Assembly (NCBI GenBank): GCA_002084765.1
Contig: NBMB01000054.1
Span: forward strand, 1 to 20,705
Length of the DNA stretch: 20,705 nucleotides
Source: Candidatus Cloacimonetes bacterium 4572_55
Lineage (GTDB): Bacteria; 4572-55
Direction: 5' to 3'
In this document: piece by piece, positions 1 through 8,824 of the stretch
How positions within the stretch are numbered: the first letter of the stretch is position 1
Layout of the letters: every line of letters starts with the position of its first letter
Program-made: the position numbers and the translations under genes
Notes under the pieces: model-generated
Database searches by the model: none
Seen by the model: the letters and a program-made list of their open reading frames with translations, nothing else
Told to the model about the DNA's origin: nothing

Positions 1-17
1 CTTTAATTATCAATTCT

Positions 18-76
18 TAATCTGCGATAATCTGCGTAATCTGCGGACCGATAATCTGCGTAATCTGCGGACCGAT
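18..76. repeat. Short tandem repeats (9-bp core, 24-bp unit)
   Basis: The 9-mer TAATCTGCG occurs five times, at 18, 28, 37, 52 and 61. A longer 24-bp unit ending in GGACC is present twice head to tail (26-49 and 50-73), followed by the first bases of a third copy. From memory, similar ATCTGCG/ATCTGTG repeats are scattered through intergenic DNA of several FCB-group and other environmental genomes. No function is visible: there are no spacers of CRISPR type and no coding frame. Confidence 0.75.
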
Positions 77-94
77 TTCCGTGATGACGAATAA

Positions 95-283
95 TCCAGG
101 CTAAATAGCGATGCCACAGATGAGACGAACTTTACCCGTGAGATCGGGGATAAGCAGGGCGACTATGCCCGCGCCGCAGAACTGATGCAGTTCTTGGTGG
201 ATTATAAGCGTTCTATTGGTCACCCCGATGCGGAGAAAAATGCGGAGATATTGGATGGGGTTCTTGCGTTGGTTGCTGGATGA
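95..283 (+). pseudogene. C-terminal remnant of a TPR-type protein
   Basis: An open frame runs from just after a TAA at 92-94 to the TGA at 281-283. It has no plausible start codon, since the first in-frame ATG lies deep inside. Its last 40 codons read like the C-terminal tail of large TPR or NB-ARC/TPR proteins: LMQFLVDYKRSIGHPDAEK followed by a short helix. That tail style (LMQxxVDYERxIGHPDAE) is known from the ends of such proteins. Everything upstream of the tail is replaced by the repeats at 18-76, so this is most likely the stump of a deleted gene. The alternative is a gene starting left of the window and broken by the stop at 92-94. It lies downstream of priA and points toward its 3' end. 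Confidence 0.55.
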
Positions 284-316
284 ACTTTTTTTCTGTCGCG
301 CAACTCATAATTTGTA

Positions 317-2770
317 TTACATCCCGGTAGGATCCACATTAACCACTGCGGAGACGTTCTCATATTTGGCGTGAATCGGGAGGACTTTGCTATGGATGAT
401 CCACCTCAATTCTGAATTGTTATCGCTTTTGATAAATATTTGCCAGCGATATTTTCCCTTAATTTTGGAGATTGGCGCTGGTGCTGGTCCCAGGATCCCT
501 GCCACCGATGGATGCGAGACGCGTCGGATTTCCTGATTAATCTCTTCAGCGGCTTGGATCACGAGAGGTTCCTGGGTGCCGGATATCAGAATCGTCATAA
601 TTCGATTAAATGGAGGGTATGCCAGCTCTTCCCGATCCCGCATTTCCTGATTGTAAAACGCGTGATAATCATGATTTTTTGCATACAGCAGCGCGTAATG
701 ATTCGGCGCGTATGTCTGTATCACCACCTCTCCTTTTTTCTTTCCACGTCCTGCGCGTCCTGCGACCTGTGTCAGAATCTGGAAGGTGCGCTCTGCGGAT
801 CGGAAATCGGGAAGATTCAGGCTGACGTCCGCGGAGATCACCCCGACCAGCGTGACATGATGAAAATCCAGCCCTTTTGCCACCATCTGTGTGCCGAGAA
901 GAATATCCGCCAATCCTTTTTGGAACCGGCTCAATATCTTATGATGCGCGCCTTTTGCCGACGTTGTATCCACATCCATTCGGAGGATCCGGGCAGTGGG
1001 AAAAAGCTGCTGCACCTCGTCTTCAATGCGCTGAGTGCCAGCACCGCGAAAAGAGAGCCGGTCACTTCCGCAGCTCTCGCATTTCTGGGGCGCGGGTTTT
1101 GTATAATCGCAATAATGGCACTTGATCCGAGCCGTGGACGCATGGTATGTCAACGTGACATGGCAATTGACGCACTCAAAAGAGTGACCGCATTTCTGAC
1201 AGAGGACAAGCGTGGAAAAACCGCGCCGATTCAGAAACAGAATAATCCCTTCTCGATTTTCGATTCGCTGTTCGATTTTTTCTTTTAGGATTCCTGAGAT
1301 ACGACCCGATACAGGATGACGTCGCATATCCACGATCGTCGCTTTGGGCAGGGGTCTCCGTGCGATCCGTTTGGGCAGTTCGAGAAGCTCGTAGCACTTC
1401 TGAGTTGCATTTCGATACGACTCCAGACAGGGCGTGGCAGACCCCAGCAGGCAGACGCTATGCAACATTTTTGCCCGCATGATCGCAGTATCTCGCGCGT
1501 TATATCTCGGCGTTGAGTCCTGTTTAAAAGAGGTTTCATGCTCCTCGTCTACAATGATCAGTCCCAAGCGTTGGAGCGGGAGAAATATTGCGGAACGCAC
1601 CCCGACCATCACATCATACTCACCTTGTCGGACTCGACGCCAGATGTCGTATCGCTCTCCATCGGATAATCTGCTGTGCCATAGCCCCACCTGTTTGCCG
1701 AACGCAGCCTGAAATCGACTCACGGTCTGGGGCGTCAGAGCGATCTCCGGCACAAGTATCAACGCTTGCTTATTCTGTTTTAAGGCACTGCGGCAGGCTT
1801 CGATATAGATTCGGGTTTTCCCGCTTCCGGTCACGCCGTGTAGCAGTTGGGTCTGGAATCGATTCGATCTGATAGCCTGTCTCACCCGTGAGCAGACCGC
1901 CTCCTGATCCAGTGTCATCCGATGCGAGAGATCAAAGTCCGAATCCGGCTCTTGCAGTGGATCTCGAAAAACTTCTCTGCGACCATATCGAGCGATCTCA
2001 TTTTTCACCAACCAAGAGACAATGCTTCTGGAATACCCGGCTTGTGCGACCTGTCTAAGCGAAATTTCATCTTGATACGCAACCAAATACTCCAGACACG
2101 CGGAACGTCTCGGAGCTTTTTTCGCAAACTGTTCGACCAAATCAGCCGCTTTTTCATTATCAATAAGCAGTTGAACCGTTTTCTCGAACCTCGCTGTGAT
2201 CTTTTGATGAATCGACTTGGTTTGCATTGTTGCAGCTTTAGAGTAGATCAACCGAGAGAGCGTTTGTTGAAAATCCGGAGTTCCGTTCATCCTTTTTTTG
2301 AGAACCGATAGCTCAATCTGTCCGGTTTCCTTTAAAATATGGAGCATTTTTCCGCGCGGATGGGACATATCGATTGACTGGTCTAATAATGGATTGGACC
2401 GATGCGGTTGATATACCAAAATTTCCTTATGCTTCATATTCAGACCGGTCGGGAGCGCGTTCTGGATCGCTTCTCCCCACGAGCAGAGATAATATTGCGA
2501 TATCCATTTTGTCAATTTCAAAAGATGGGTGTCTATGATCGGCTCTGGGTCCAGAGGTCGGATCACATCCTTTATCTCGATTTTTCGATCAATCACACGA
2601 TTTTTTTTATCGCCATTTCCAACCACATAACCGATCAACTTTCTGCTGCGAAAAGGCACAAGTGCGCGCGTTCCTACCTTGACCGGATAATCAAACGTGT
2701 CAGGGCAGCGGTAGGTGAAAATCTGCGGAAAAGGCAGTGGAAAAACAACGTCTATATAAATATTTATCAT
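317..2770 (-). CDS. priA: Primosomal protein N' (PriA), replication restart DNA helicase
   Basis: This is the superfamily 2 helicase that recognises stalled forks and reloads the replisome. The 817-residue product has the family's usual length or slightly more. The N-terminal 3'-DNA-binding domain begins IYIDVVFPLPFPQIFTY. The helicase core carries Walker A GVTGSGKT (312-319), the DEEH box (408-411), motif III GSATP (443-447) and the motif V/VI segment around AGRAGRG. Eight cysteines in four CxxC pairs (524/527, 533/536, 551/554, 564/567) form the two zinc sites typical of PriA. The ATG at 2768-2770 gives the standard N-terminus; no strong Shine-Dalgarno is seen ahead of it. The gene is monocistronic and diverges from the cyclase gene at 3309. 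Identification is secure. Confidence 0.97.
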   Translation of the reverse strand: MINIYIDVVFPLPFPQIFTYRCPDTFDYPVKVGTRALVPFRSRKLIGYVVGNGDKKNRVIDRKIEIKDVIRPLDPEPIIDTHLLKLTKWISQYYLCSWGEAIQNALPTGLNMKHKEILVYQPHRSNPLLDQSIDMSHPRGKMLHILKETGQIELSVLKKRMNGTPDFQQTLSRLIYSKAATMQTKSIHQKITARFEKTVQLLIDNEKAADLVEQFAKKAPRRSACLEYLVAYQDEISLRQVAQAGYSRSIVSWLVKNEIARYGRREVFRDPLQEPDSDFDLSHRMTLDQEAVCSRVRQAIRSNRFQTQLLHGVTGSGKTRIYIEACRSALKQNKQALILVPEIALTPQTVSRFQAAFGKQVGLWHSRLSDGERYDIWRRVRQGEYDVMVGVRSAIFLPLQRLGLIIVDEEHETSFKQDSTPRYNARDTAIMRAKMLHSVCLLGSATPCLESYRNATQKCYELLELPKRIARRPLPKATIVDMRRHPVSGRISGILKEKIEQRIENREGIILFLNRRGFSTLVLCQKCGHSFECVNCHVTLTYHASTARIKCHYCDYTKPAPQKCESCGSDRLSFRGAGTQRIEDEVQQLFPTARILRMDVDTTSAKGAHHKILSRFQKGLADILLGTQMVAKGLDFHHVTLVGVISADVSLNLPDFRSAERTFQILTQVAGRAGRGKKKGEVVIQTYAPNHYALLYAKNHDYHAFYNQEMRDREELAYPPFNRIMTILISGTQEPLVIQAAEEINQEIRRVSHPSVAGILGPAPAPISKIKGKYRWQIFIKSDNNSELRWIIHSKVLPIHAKYENVSAVVNVDPTGM

Positions 2771-3308
2771 ATAAGTTATTATTTACCAGGTAGTTACAGT
2801 GGAATTAAACCGATCCTTACGTATACAATCTATCAAAAGTATGGCGTATGATTTTGGAATTTGCAAGGAAAAATTGGCGGGCGACTCTGTGGAAAAAAGT
2901 TGGCTTTTGTATTAGGTATTGACAGCTCATAGGTTATCAAATCAAAAAAAAATTTGCGGCTCTTCGACATTTTTTATAGGAATAATTTTTGCGCATACGC
3001 GATTATTTAAAAATTTTATGACAACACAAATTGCCGGGAATGTGTATGAATATTTCAATAATACGAGTGATTCGGGGCATTTTTTTTCTGACACAGGGCA
3101 TTAAGAACAGAGGCGTCAAGAGCGGGATATCCCCACTCTTCGTGAGCTCTGTGGCGAGTTATTCAGGCTAAAAGCGATCAATGCAAGAAAAAAGTTGCAT
3201 CCTGATAATTACAGACTTAGATTAACAGATCGGAAATCTGGTAGCGATTTCGATTGCGCCCCCTATTTTCTTTCCAACTGCTTATAGCATAACAAGTTTT
3301 ATTTAAAG
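2771..3308. other. Divergent intergenic region, no convincing gene
   Basis: These 538 bases separate the starts of priA and the cyclase gene and must hold both promoters. A perfect TTGACA lies at 2919-2924 but has no matching -10 at normal spacing. The left two thirds are A/T-rich with many short homopolymers. GGGCATT occurs twice (3075 region and 3096 region). From 3105 to 3287 one frame stays open for 60 codons without a usable start codon (listed separately). No RNA gene, insertion sequence or long inverted repeat was recognised. Confidence 0.6.
3105..3287 (+). pseudogene. Open 60-codon stretch without start, possible gene remnant
   Basis: Directly after a TAA at 3102-3104 the frame stays open to the TAG at 3285-3287. 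It reads as a charged peptide with LRELCGELFRLKAINARKK in the middle and ends DFDCAPYFLSNCL. There is no ATG, GTG or TTG near its beginning and no ribosome binding site. The amino-acid composition looks protein-like (a helix, then a short acidic segment), but I recognise no family. It could be the tail of a decayed gene or simply chance. Confidence 0.2.
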
Positions 3309-6300
3309 ATGTTACCTCTAATTCCTCACTACATATTAGAAAAATTTGAATCCAATCAATTTCGGGGCGATCTGGAAGCTGCGTGTCTTTTTGTCGATAT
3401 CTCTGGGTTTACCGTCATGACCGAGACCTTAACCCAATACGGACAAGAGGGAACCGAAGCACTGGCGAATATTTTGTATCGTCTTTTTGACCCATTGGTG
3501 CAGGGCGTCTATGAGCGACAGGGCTTTATATGCAACTTCACCGGCGATGGATTTATTGCGCTTTTCCCATGTCTGAGCGGCGAGCCGGGGCAATTGGCTC
3601 TCTATCGGGCATTGGGCGTCGCGTACAATATCCAACAATACGGGTTGCGGAAACCGAGATTCAGTTCGCGTTACGGCGTCTTCGAGTTGGGGATCAAAAC
3701 CGGGTTGGATTGCGGTCATACAGAATGGGGGATCATTCGTCCCGCAAGCGACGAGAGCCGGTGCATCTATTATTTCAGAGGCGATTCCATCGATGGGGCG
3801 GGCAATGCTCAGGGTATCGCGCAGAGCGGAGAAGTGCTTATTGGGAAGAAAATGTTCAACCAATCTCGCTATTTGGTCTCAGGCGAGCGGTCTGGCGCAT
3901 ATTTCAGAATGACCGGGTTAGTCAACAATCCGCCGGAGCCAATCTCAGTCCAGAAATATCAGCCCACGCCCGACGCTATTGCCGCGTTTATCGTTCCAGA
4001 ACTTTTGGACTTGCCAGAGAATTTGAGCCAGCCAGGTCGGGGCGAATCTCGGAATGTGATCACCGTTTTTCTCAGTTTGCAGGATATTTTCAGCCATGAG
4101 CATCTGGAAGTTTTTCTTGATCCCTTTTTTCGACTGCACGCCCGATACGGAGGGTATCTCAACAAGGTCGAATTTAATGATAAGGGCTGCACCATTTTGA
4201 TGTTCTGGGGCGCGCCAAAAAGCGAGGAGAATGATCTGGATCGCGCCTTAAATTTTACGCTGGATTTAAAAGCCGCGTCTTTGCTTCCCTTCCGAGCCGG
4301 CGTCACCTATCGGATTTTGTACGCGGGATTTATCGGCTCGGACATCCGCCAGGAATATAGTTGTTACGGTCGCGGAGTGAACCTTGCCGCACGGCAGATG
4401 ATGGCTGCGGATTGGGGGGAGCTATGGCTGGACGATAAGGTGGCGCTCTTAGCTGAAAAGAGGTTCATGGCAAAGCTGCAGGGATACTATTCTTACAAAG
4501 GTTTCTCGGAAAAATTGTCCACCTATAAGCTGATCGAACGCCTCGATTCCCAGCAGATTTCCTTTTCTCAGGACGAGATCACAGGTCGCCAGGAAGAGCT
4601 GAGACGGTTGGAGAAATTTATCAAGCCCATTTTTTCAGGAGAATTTGCAGGCGTCGTCAGCATCTACGGAGAAGCAGGCATCGGTAAAAGTCGTCTAATC
4701 GAGGAGTTTAAAAAAAATGATCAGGATCAATTGGATTCCTCTTTAAGATGGCACTCTTGCCCCTCGGACGAGATTGTTCGCCAATCGCTGAATCCCTTTC
4801 GCCACTTTCTTCGAGGGTATTTCAATCAATCTCAGTTAAAATCGATCGCCCAAAATAGACGCGACTTTGACCGGAAATTGGATGGGTTAATCGGCAAGAT
4901 AACAGACGTAGATCTGATGCGGGAACTGAACCGAACTCGTTCGATTTTGGCTGCGTTGGTTGATCTTTTTTGGAAAAAATCATTATATGACCAATTGCCG
5001 CCTCAGTCTCGCTTTGAGAATATGTTGGATTCGCTCAAACATTTGTTTAAAGCCGAGAGCTTGATCAGTCCGATCATTATTGAGCTGGGAGATTGCCATT
5101 GGTTTGATGTGGACAGCATCCAATTTGTCAATTATTTGATTCGGAATATCGAGCAATACCCGATTGCGATTATCGCGGCATTTCGTTTGGACAGAGAGCC
5201 AGACGCGTTTAACCCGGAAGTGCGTCAAGACGCGATCAAGTTGACGGGATTTTCCGAAGAGGATATTATCAAATTTGCAGAAAAGATTTTGCACGATAAA
5301 GTCTCTGTCGAATTGGCGAAAGAGTTATGCGAGCGGACTGTCGGAAATCCTTTTTATATCGAGCAACTGCTCTATTATTTACGAGATATGCATCTGCTGG
5401 GCGAAACCGATCAGGGTCTGGTTGCTCGAGATACCGAGATCATGATGCCCGGGAGCATACGCGGGACTCTGATCTCTCGACTGGATCGGCTGAGCGCACA
5501 GCTCAAACAGGCAGTCCAGACCGCGTCTGTATTGGGCAGCGAATTTGACGTTCCGATTCTCCTCCACATGATGAATGGAGACCCGAAATTGGACTCAAAG
5601 ATTAGAGAAGGCGAGACGGATAAAATTTGGCACTCGGTTTCCCAATCTCGTTATCTGTTCAAACATGCGCTTCTGCGAGATGCAGCGTATGATATGCAGT
5701 TGAAATCCAAACGGTTGCATCTTCATCTGCTTGCGGCGCGGGCTTATGAGACCGTCTTTCAGGAGGAGTTGTTTGGGTATTATGGCGAGATCGCTTATCA
5801 TTATGATCACGCCGAAATTTCGGAAAAGGCGATCTATTATTTCAATGCGGCTGGCGAACACGCGCGCAAAAACTATCAAAATGAACAGGCTCTTTATTAT
5901 TACGACAAGCTGTTGCTTATGCTACGCGCCTGTTTTCCCGACGAGGAAAAGGTACCTGAAAAAGTGCCGGAGAAGCCAGAAATTGAGGAGCCGAAGGATG
6001 CGTTCAGAGAGATGCTTGACGCGCTGAAATCCTCGTATCGTGTGGATATAGAGCCAACTGTTACCCATCCGGCGCGGCATAGTGCCTCTCCGCATATCAC
6101 AAAGACGGATCGTCAAATTATGGACGCGCTGCTGACTCGCAGCGAGATATTGGAATATATCGGCGAGTGGGATCAAGCTATAGTTAGTGTGAAGGAGACG
6201 TATGCAATTGCGGATCAGTATCATGATGAGTCGAAATTATCCACAGCGAACGGGCGGCTGGGCTGGTTGTTTTATCTGAAAGGCGAAAATCAAACTGCTA

Positions 6301-8339
6301 TGGTTTATTATCAGGAGCAGCGTCGGTTATGCAAGCGGACAAACGATATCAAGCAAATGACGTCTGCTATTGGAAATATGGGTTTGATCTATTTAGATCA
6401 TGGAAATTATAATAAAGCATTAGATTGCTTCTCAAAAACATTGCGCTTAAGCAAAGAGCAAAAAGATAAGCAAGAGCTATCCACCGCGCTGATGAATATG
6501 GGAAAGCTCTTTCTGGGACAAAAGGACTTTGATCAGGCAATGGAATATTACGAGCAAGCCTTTATTCTCGGGGTGGAGGTGGGAGATAGGCTGCCGGTGG
6601 CGCATATGTTTTGTCATATTGGCGATATTTATACCCAGACCAACGATTATGCCAAAGCAATGCGCTGTTATGAACTGAACCTGAAGGTGTGCAAGGAGTT
6701 TGGCGATAAGCAGGGGATTGCCAGAGCATACAGCGGTATGGGGATGGTATACAGCCGCCTGGGGAAACTGAAAGAGGCTTTGGCGTTTTTCAATGAGCAT
6801 TTCCAGGTCTCCCAGGAACTTGGCGATAAGCGGGGGATTGCCCAAACCGCAAAATATTTGGGAATGATCCATATTGCGAAAAAGGAGCATAAACAGGCGT
6901 ATCATTTTTTGCATATTTACTTAAAGCGCAATCAAGAATTGGATAATCAGGAAGGGATCGCGGACGCACTGGCTTGCTTGGGCACCATGTTTGATCGACA
7001 AAATAATATAAACAACGCTATGGAATATTATCAAAAAAGTCTGAAAATTTTCATGAGAATTAACGACGTGAAAGAGATAACTCGGCTAAATGAAAACCTG
7101 GGGATTCTGCTTTTTAAGCAGTCGAAATATTCGAGAGCGATAGATTTTTTCCGCCAGGCAATGAGAGCCGCAAAAAAGTTGAAGGATCCGAAAAAAATGA
7201 ACCAGCTATACGCGTTGCTGGGGAATTGCTATCGAAAATCCGGGGACAAAAATCAGGCTGAGGCTTACTATCTGAAAAATTTCCGCTATCACCAATCTAA
7301 GGGGCAGAAGAAAGGAGCGATGAAAGCCGCGTTGCAATTGGGTCATCTCTATTTTGAATCCGGTAGAGAGGAGCGCGCTGTCGCTTTTTTCGAGGCACTG
7401 TTGCGTCTCACTGAATCGGCGTCTCCTTCTGATCAACAGGATGAAAAAAAGCATCCCCATTTGGATAAAACTTTGCCCAGGCTCGCCTCATTGTATGACA
7501 AAGCGGGCAATCGTCTGCAACAGAAAAATCGGCTTGAGGAGGCTTTGGACTTTTATCAGAAGGCGATCCATATCTTGGAGCGGTTGACCGACATGAAGAA
7601 CCTGGCACCCTCTTATAGATCAGCAGGGCAGGTTCATGAGGAGCTCGGAGATTATAAAAACGCTTTGGTATGTTACCAGACCGGATTGAAGCTGGCAAAA
7701 AGTTCTGGCTCCAATCAGGAGATCATTGAAATTCAGGGAAATTTGGGAAAGCTATCCGCGCGGCTCAACGACTATGAGAAAGCTCTCAAGCATTATGAAA
7801 ATCAACTGGATTTTTCGGAAAAATTCGGCAAGGCGCAAGATAAAATTCTTATTTTGGAGCAGATCGGATCGGTCTATCAGATGCAGGAAGAATATGAGAA
7901 AGCGATCTCTTTTTATACGCGAAGTTTTAATTTTGCTAAAAAATCAAAAAAAATTGTCGCATTATGTCGATTATTGGGGGCTATCGCGCACTGTTTTCTC
8001 CAACGCGGGCGATTTCCTCAAGCGATTCAATACGCGAAGCAACAGGTGGCTTTTTCAAAGCGATTGAACGATGATCAGAGCCTGATCGCTGGATATGGTT
8101 TGGTGGGCGAACTCTATTTTCGGATGGAAAAATATGAGGACGCGGTTTTTTATTATCAAAAGCAGGTAGCACATTATCAAAACGGAGCCGATCCAGAACA
8201 GTTGAAAAAATTGATCCATGTGTGGGGGGACCTGGGGCGGGCGTATTATAAACTAAATCAATTCCAAGAAGCAACGGATTGCACAAAACATCAGCGGCTC
8301 TTGAGCAAGGAGTTGAATGAGATGAAGAAAACCGGCTGA
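3309..8339 (+). CDS. Soluble adenylyl cyclase-like protein: dual class III cyclase, STAND ATPase and TPR array
   Basis: This is a 1676-residue cytoplasmic signalling protein with no signal peptide or membrane segment. C1 (about 24-215) has both metal-binding aspartates, D30 in FVDISGF and D80 in TGDGF. It lacks the transition-state arginine: N166 is present, but I170 stands where Arg belongs. C2 (about 248-410) is the mirror image. It has S256 and K292 at the aspartate positions, with F-N-D-K-G-C as in soluble adenylyl cyclase, and an intact N358-LAA-R362. Together they would form one composite active site making cAMP. A STAND/AAA-type ATPase follows, with Walker A GEAGIGKS (454-461) and a Walker B-like IIIELGD (589-595) before CHWFD. 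From about 850 to the end there are some 17-19 TPRs of about 40 residues. ATP specificity is inferred; S351 sits at the base-selecting position. The ATG at 3309 fits the domain start, though no clear Shine-Dalgarno precedes it. Confidence 0.9.
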   Translation: MLPLIPHYILEKFESNQFRGDLEAACLFVDISGFTVMTETLTQYGQEGTEALANILYRLFDPLVQGVYERQGFICNFTGDGFIALFPCLSGEPGQLALYRALGVAYNIQQYGLRKPRFSSRYGVFELGIKTGLDCGHTEWGIIRPASDESRCIYYFRGDSIDGAGNAQGIAQSGEVLIGKKMFNQSRYLVSGERSGAYFRMTGLVNNPPEPISVQKYQPTPDAIAAFIVPELLDLPENLSQPGRGESRNVITVFLSLQDIFSHEHLEVFLDPFFRLHARYGGYLNKVEFNDKGCTILMFWGAPKSEENDLDRALNFTLDLKAASLLPFRAGVTYRILYAGFIGSDIRQEYSCYGRGVNLAARQMMAADWGELWLDDKVALLAEKRFMAKLQGYYSYKGFSEKLSTYKLIERLDSQQISFSQDEITGRQEELRRLEKFIKPIFSGEFAGVVSIYGEAGIGKSRLIEEFKKNDQDQLDSSLRWHSCPSDEIVRQSLNPFRHFLRGYFNQSQLKSIAQNRRDFDRKLDGLIGKITDVDLMRELNRTRSILAALVDLFWKKSLYDQLPPQSRFENMLDSLKHLFKAESLISPIIIELGDCHWFDVDSIQFVNYLIRNIEQYPIAIIAAFRLDREPDAFNPEVRQDAIKLTGFSEEDIIKFAEKILHDKVSVELAKELCERTVGNPFYIEQLLYYLRDMHLLGETDQGLVARDTEIMMPGSIRGTLISRLDRLSAQLKQAVQTASVLGSEFDVPILLHMMNGDPKLDSKIREGETDKIWHSVSQSRYLFKHALLRDAAYDMQLKSKRLHLHLLAARAYETVFQEELFGYYGEIAYHYDHAEISEKAIYYFNAAGEHARKNYQNEQALYYYDKLLLMLRACFPDEEKVPEKVPEKPEIEEPKDAFREMLDALKSSYRVDIEPTVTHPARHSASPHITKTDRQIMDALLTRSEILEYIGEWDQAIVSVKETYAIADQYHDESKLSTANGRLGWLFYLKGENQTAMVYYQEQRRLCKRTNDIKQMTSAIGNMGLIYLDHGNYNKALDCFSKTLRLSKEQKDKQELSTALMNMGKLFLGQKDFDQAMEYYEQAFILGVEVGDRLPVAHMFCHIGDIYTQTNDYAKAMRCYELNLKVCKEFGDKQGIARAYSGMGMVYSRLGKLKEALAFFNEHFQVSQELGDKRGIAQTAKYLGMIHIAKKEHKQAYHFLHIYLKRNQELDNQEGIADALACLGTMFDRQNNINNAMEYYQKSLKIFMRINDVKEITRLNENLGILLFKQSKYSRAIDFFRQAMRAAKKLKDPKKMNQLYALLGNCYRKSGDKNQAEAYYLKNFRYHQSKGQKKGAMKAALQLGHLYFESGREERAVAFFEALLRLTESASPSDQQDEKKHPHLDKTLPRLASLYDKAGNRLQQKNRLEEALDFYQKAIHILERLTDMKNLAPSYRSAGQVHEELGDYKNALVCYQTGLKLAKSSGSNQEIIEIQGNLGKLSARLNDYEKALKHYENQLDFSEKFGKAQDKILILEQIGSVYQMQEEYEKAISFYTRSFNFAKKSKKIVALCRLLGAIAHCFLQRGRFPQAIQYAKQQVAFSKRLNDDQSLIAGYGLVGELYFRMEKYEDAVFYYQKQVAHYQNGADPEQLKKLIHVWGDLGRAYYKLNQFQEATDCTKHQRLLSKELNEMKKTG

Positions 8340-8443
8340 AATAGGATGGGCTATGGAACATTTTGATCAAGAAATCGGTTTTATAAGGCTTTGTGAGTTC
8401 CATGTAACCGAAAAATATTTCTCTTATCGCCGGAGTAATTGCC

Positions 8444-8824
8444 ATGAAAAATTTCAAGCGGACGGATCGATTAAATCACTTATTCAAAGAAGAGATCAGC
8501 CACCTGATTCAGAGAGAGGTAAAAGACCCGCGTATCGGTTTTGTGACCATCATCCGCGTCAAGGTTTCTGATGATCTCAGCCATGCAAAGGTCTATGTTG
8601 GCGTGCTGGAGGACGGAGACAAAAAAGATGATTCGCTGATCGGTTTGAAAAAAAGTGCTGGGTTTATCCGGCATCGATTGGGGAAGAATTTGAGGCTACG
8701 CATGATCCCGGAGCTGCATTTTATTCACGACGAAAACGCAGAACATGCGATTTATATTGGCAAATTGATCGATACAATCGAATATCATTCTGAACCTGAC
8801 GAACACCCCGAAGATTCCCTATGA
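8444..8824 (+). CDS. rbfA: Ribosome-binding factor A
   Basis: This KH-fold protein binds immature 30S subunits and helps finish the 5' end of 16S rRNA. The 126 residues match the family length. The signature DPRIGFVTIIRVKVSDDLSHAKVYV covers the conserved KH core. The N-terminal helix (RTDRLNHLFKEEISHLIQREV) and the following KKSAGFIRHRLGKNLRLRMIPELHF are also typical. A GGAG at 8432-8435 precedes the ATG by a normal distance. Its TGA overlaps the truB ATG (ATGA at 8821-8824), so the two are translationally coupled. In most bacteria infB lies directly upstream; here the large cyclase gene does, 104 bases away. Confidence 0.96.
   Translation: MKNFKRTDRLNHLFKEEISHLIQREVKDPRIGFVTIIRVKVSDDLSHAKVYVGVLEDGDKKDDSLIGLKKSAGFIRHRLGKNLRLRMIPELHFIHDENAEHAIYIGKLIDTIEYHSEPDEHPEDSL

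Noticed and set aside
18-76. CRISPR array
   Set aside because: The repeats are 9-24 bp and directly abutting, with no unique spacers and no cas genes.
440-1288. Long plus-strand open frame of 282 codons inside priA
   Set aside because: It lies antisense to the secure priA gene and its translation has no recognisable domain. It is a shadow of priA codon usage.
2919-2924. Perfect TTGACA as a -35 element
   Set aside because: No reasonable -10 hexamer occurs 15-19 bases downstream, and nothing coding starts nearby.
2919-3104. 61-codon open frame in the priA/cyclase spacer
   Set aside because: No ribosome binding site; the translation is low-complexity and hydrophobic/charged at random, with homopolymer-derived residues.
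7981-8457. 158-codon minus-strand frame over the end of the cyclase gene
   Set aside because: It is antisense to clear TPR sequence and has no domain features.
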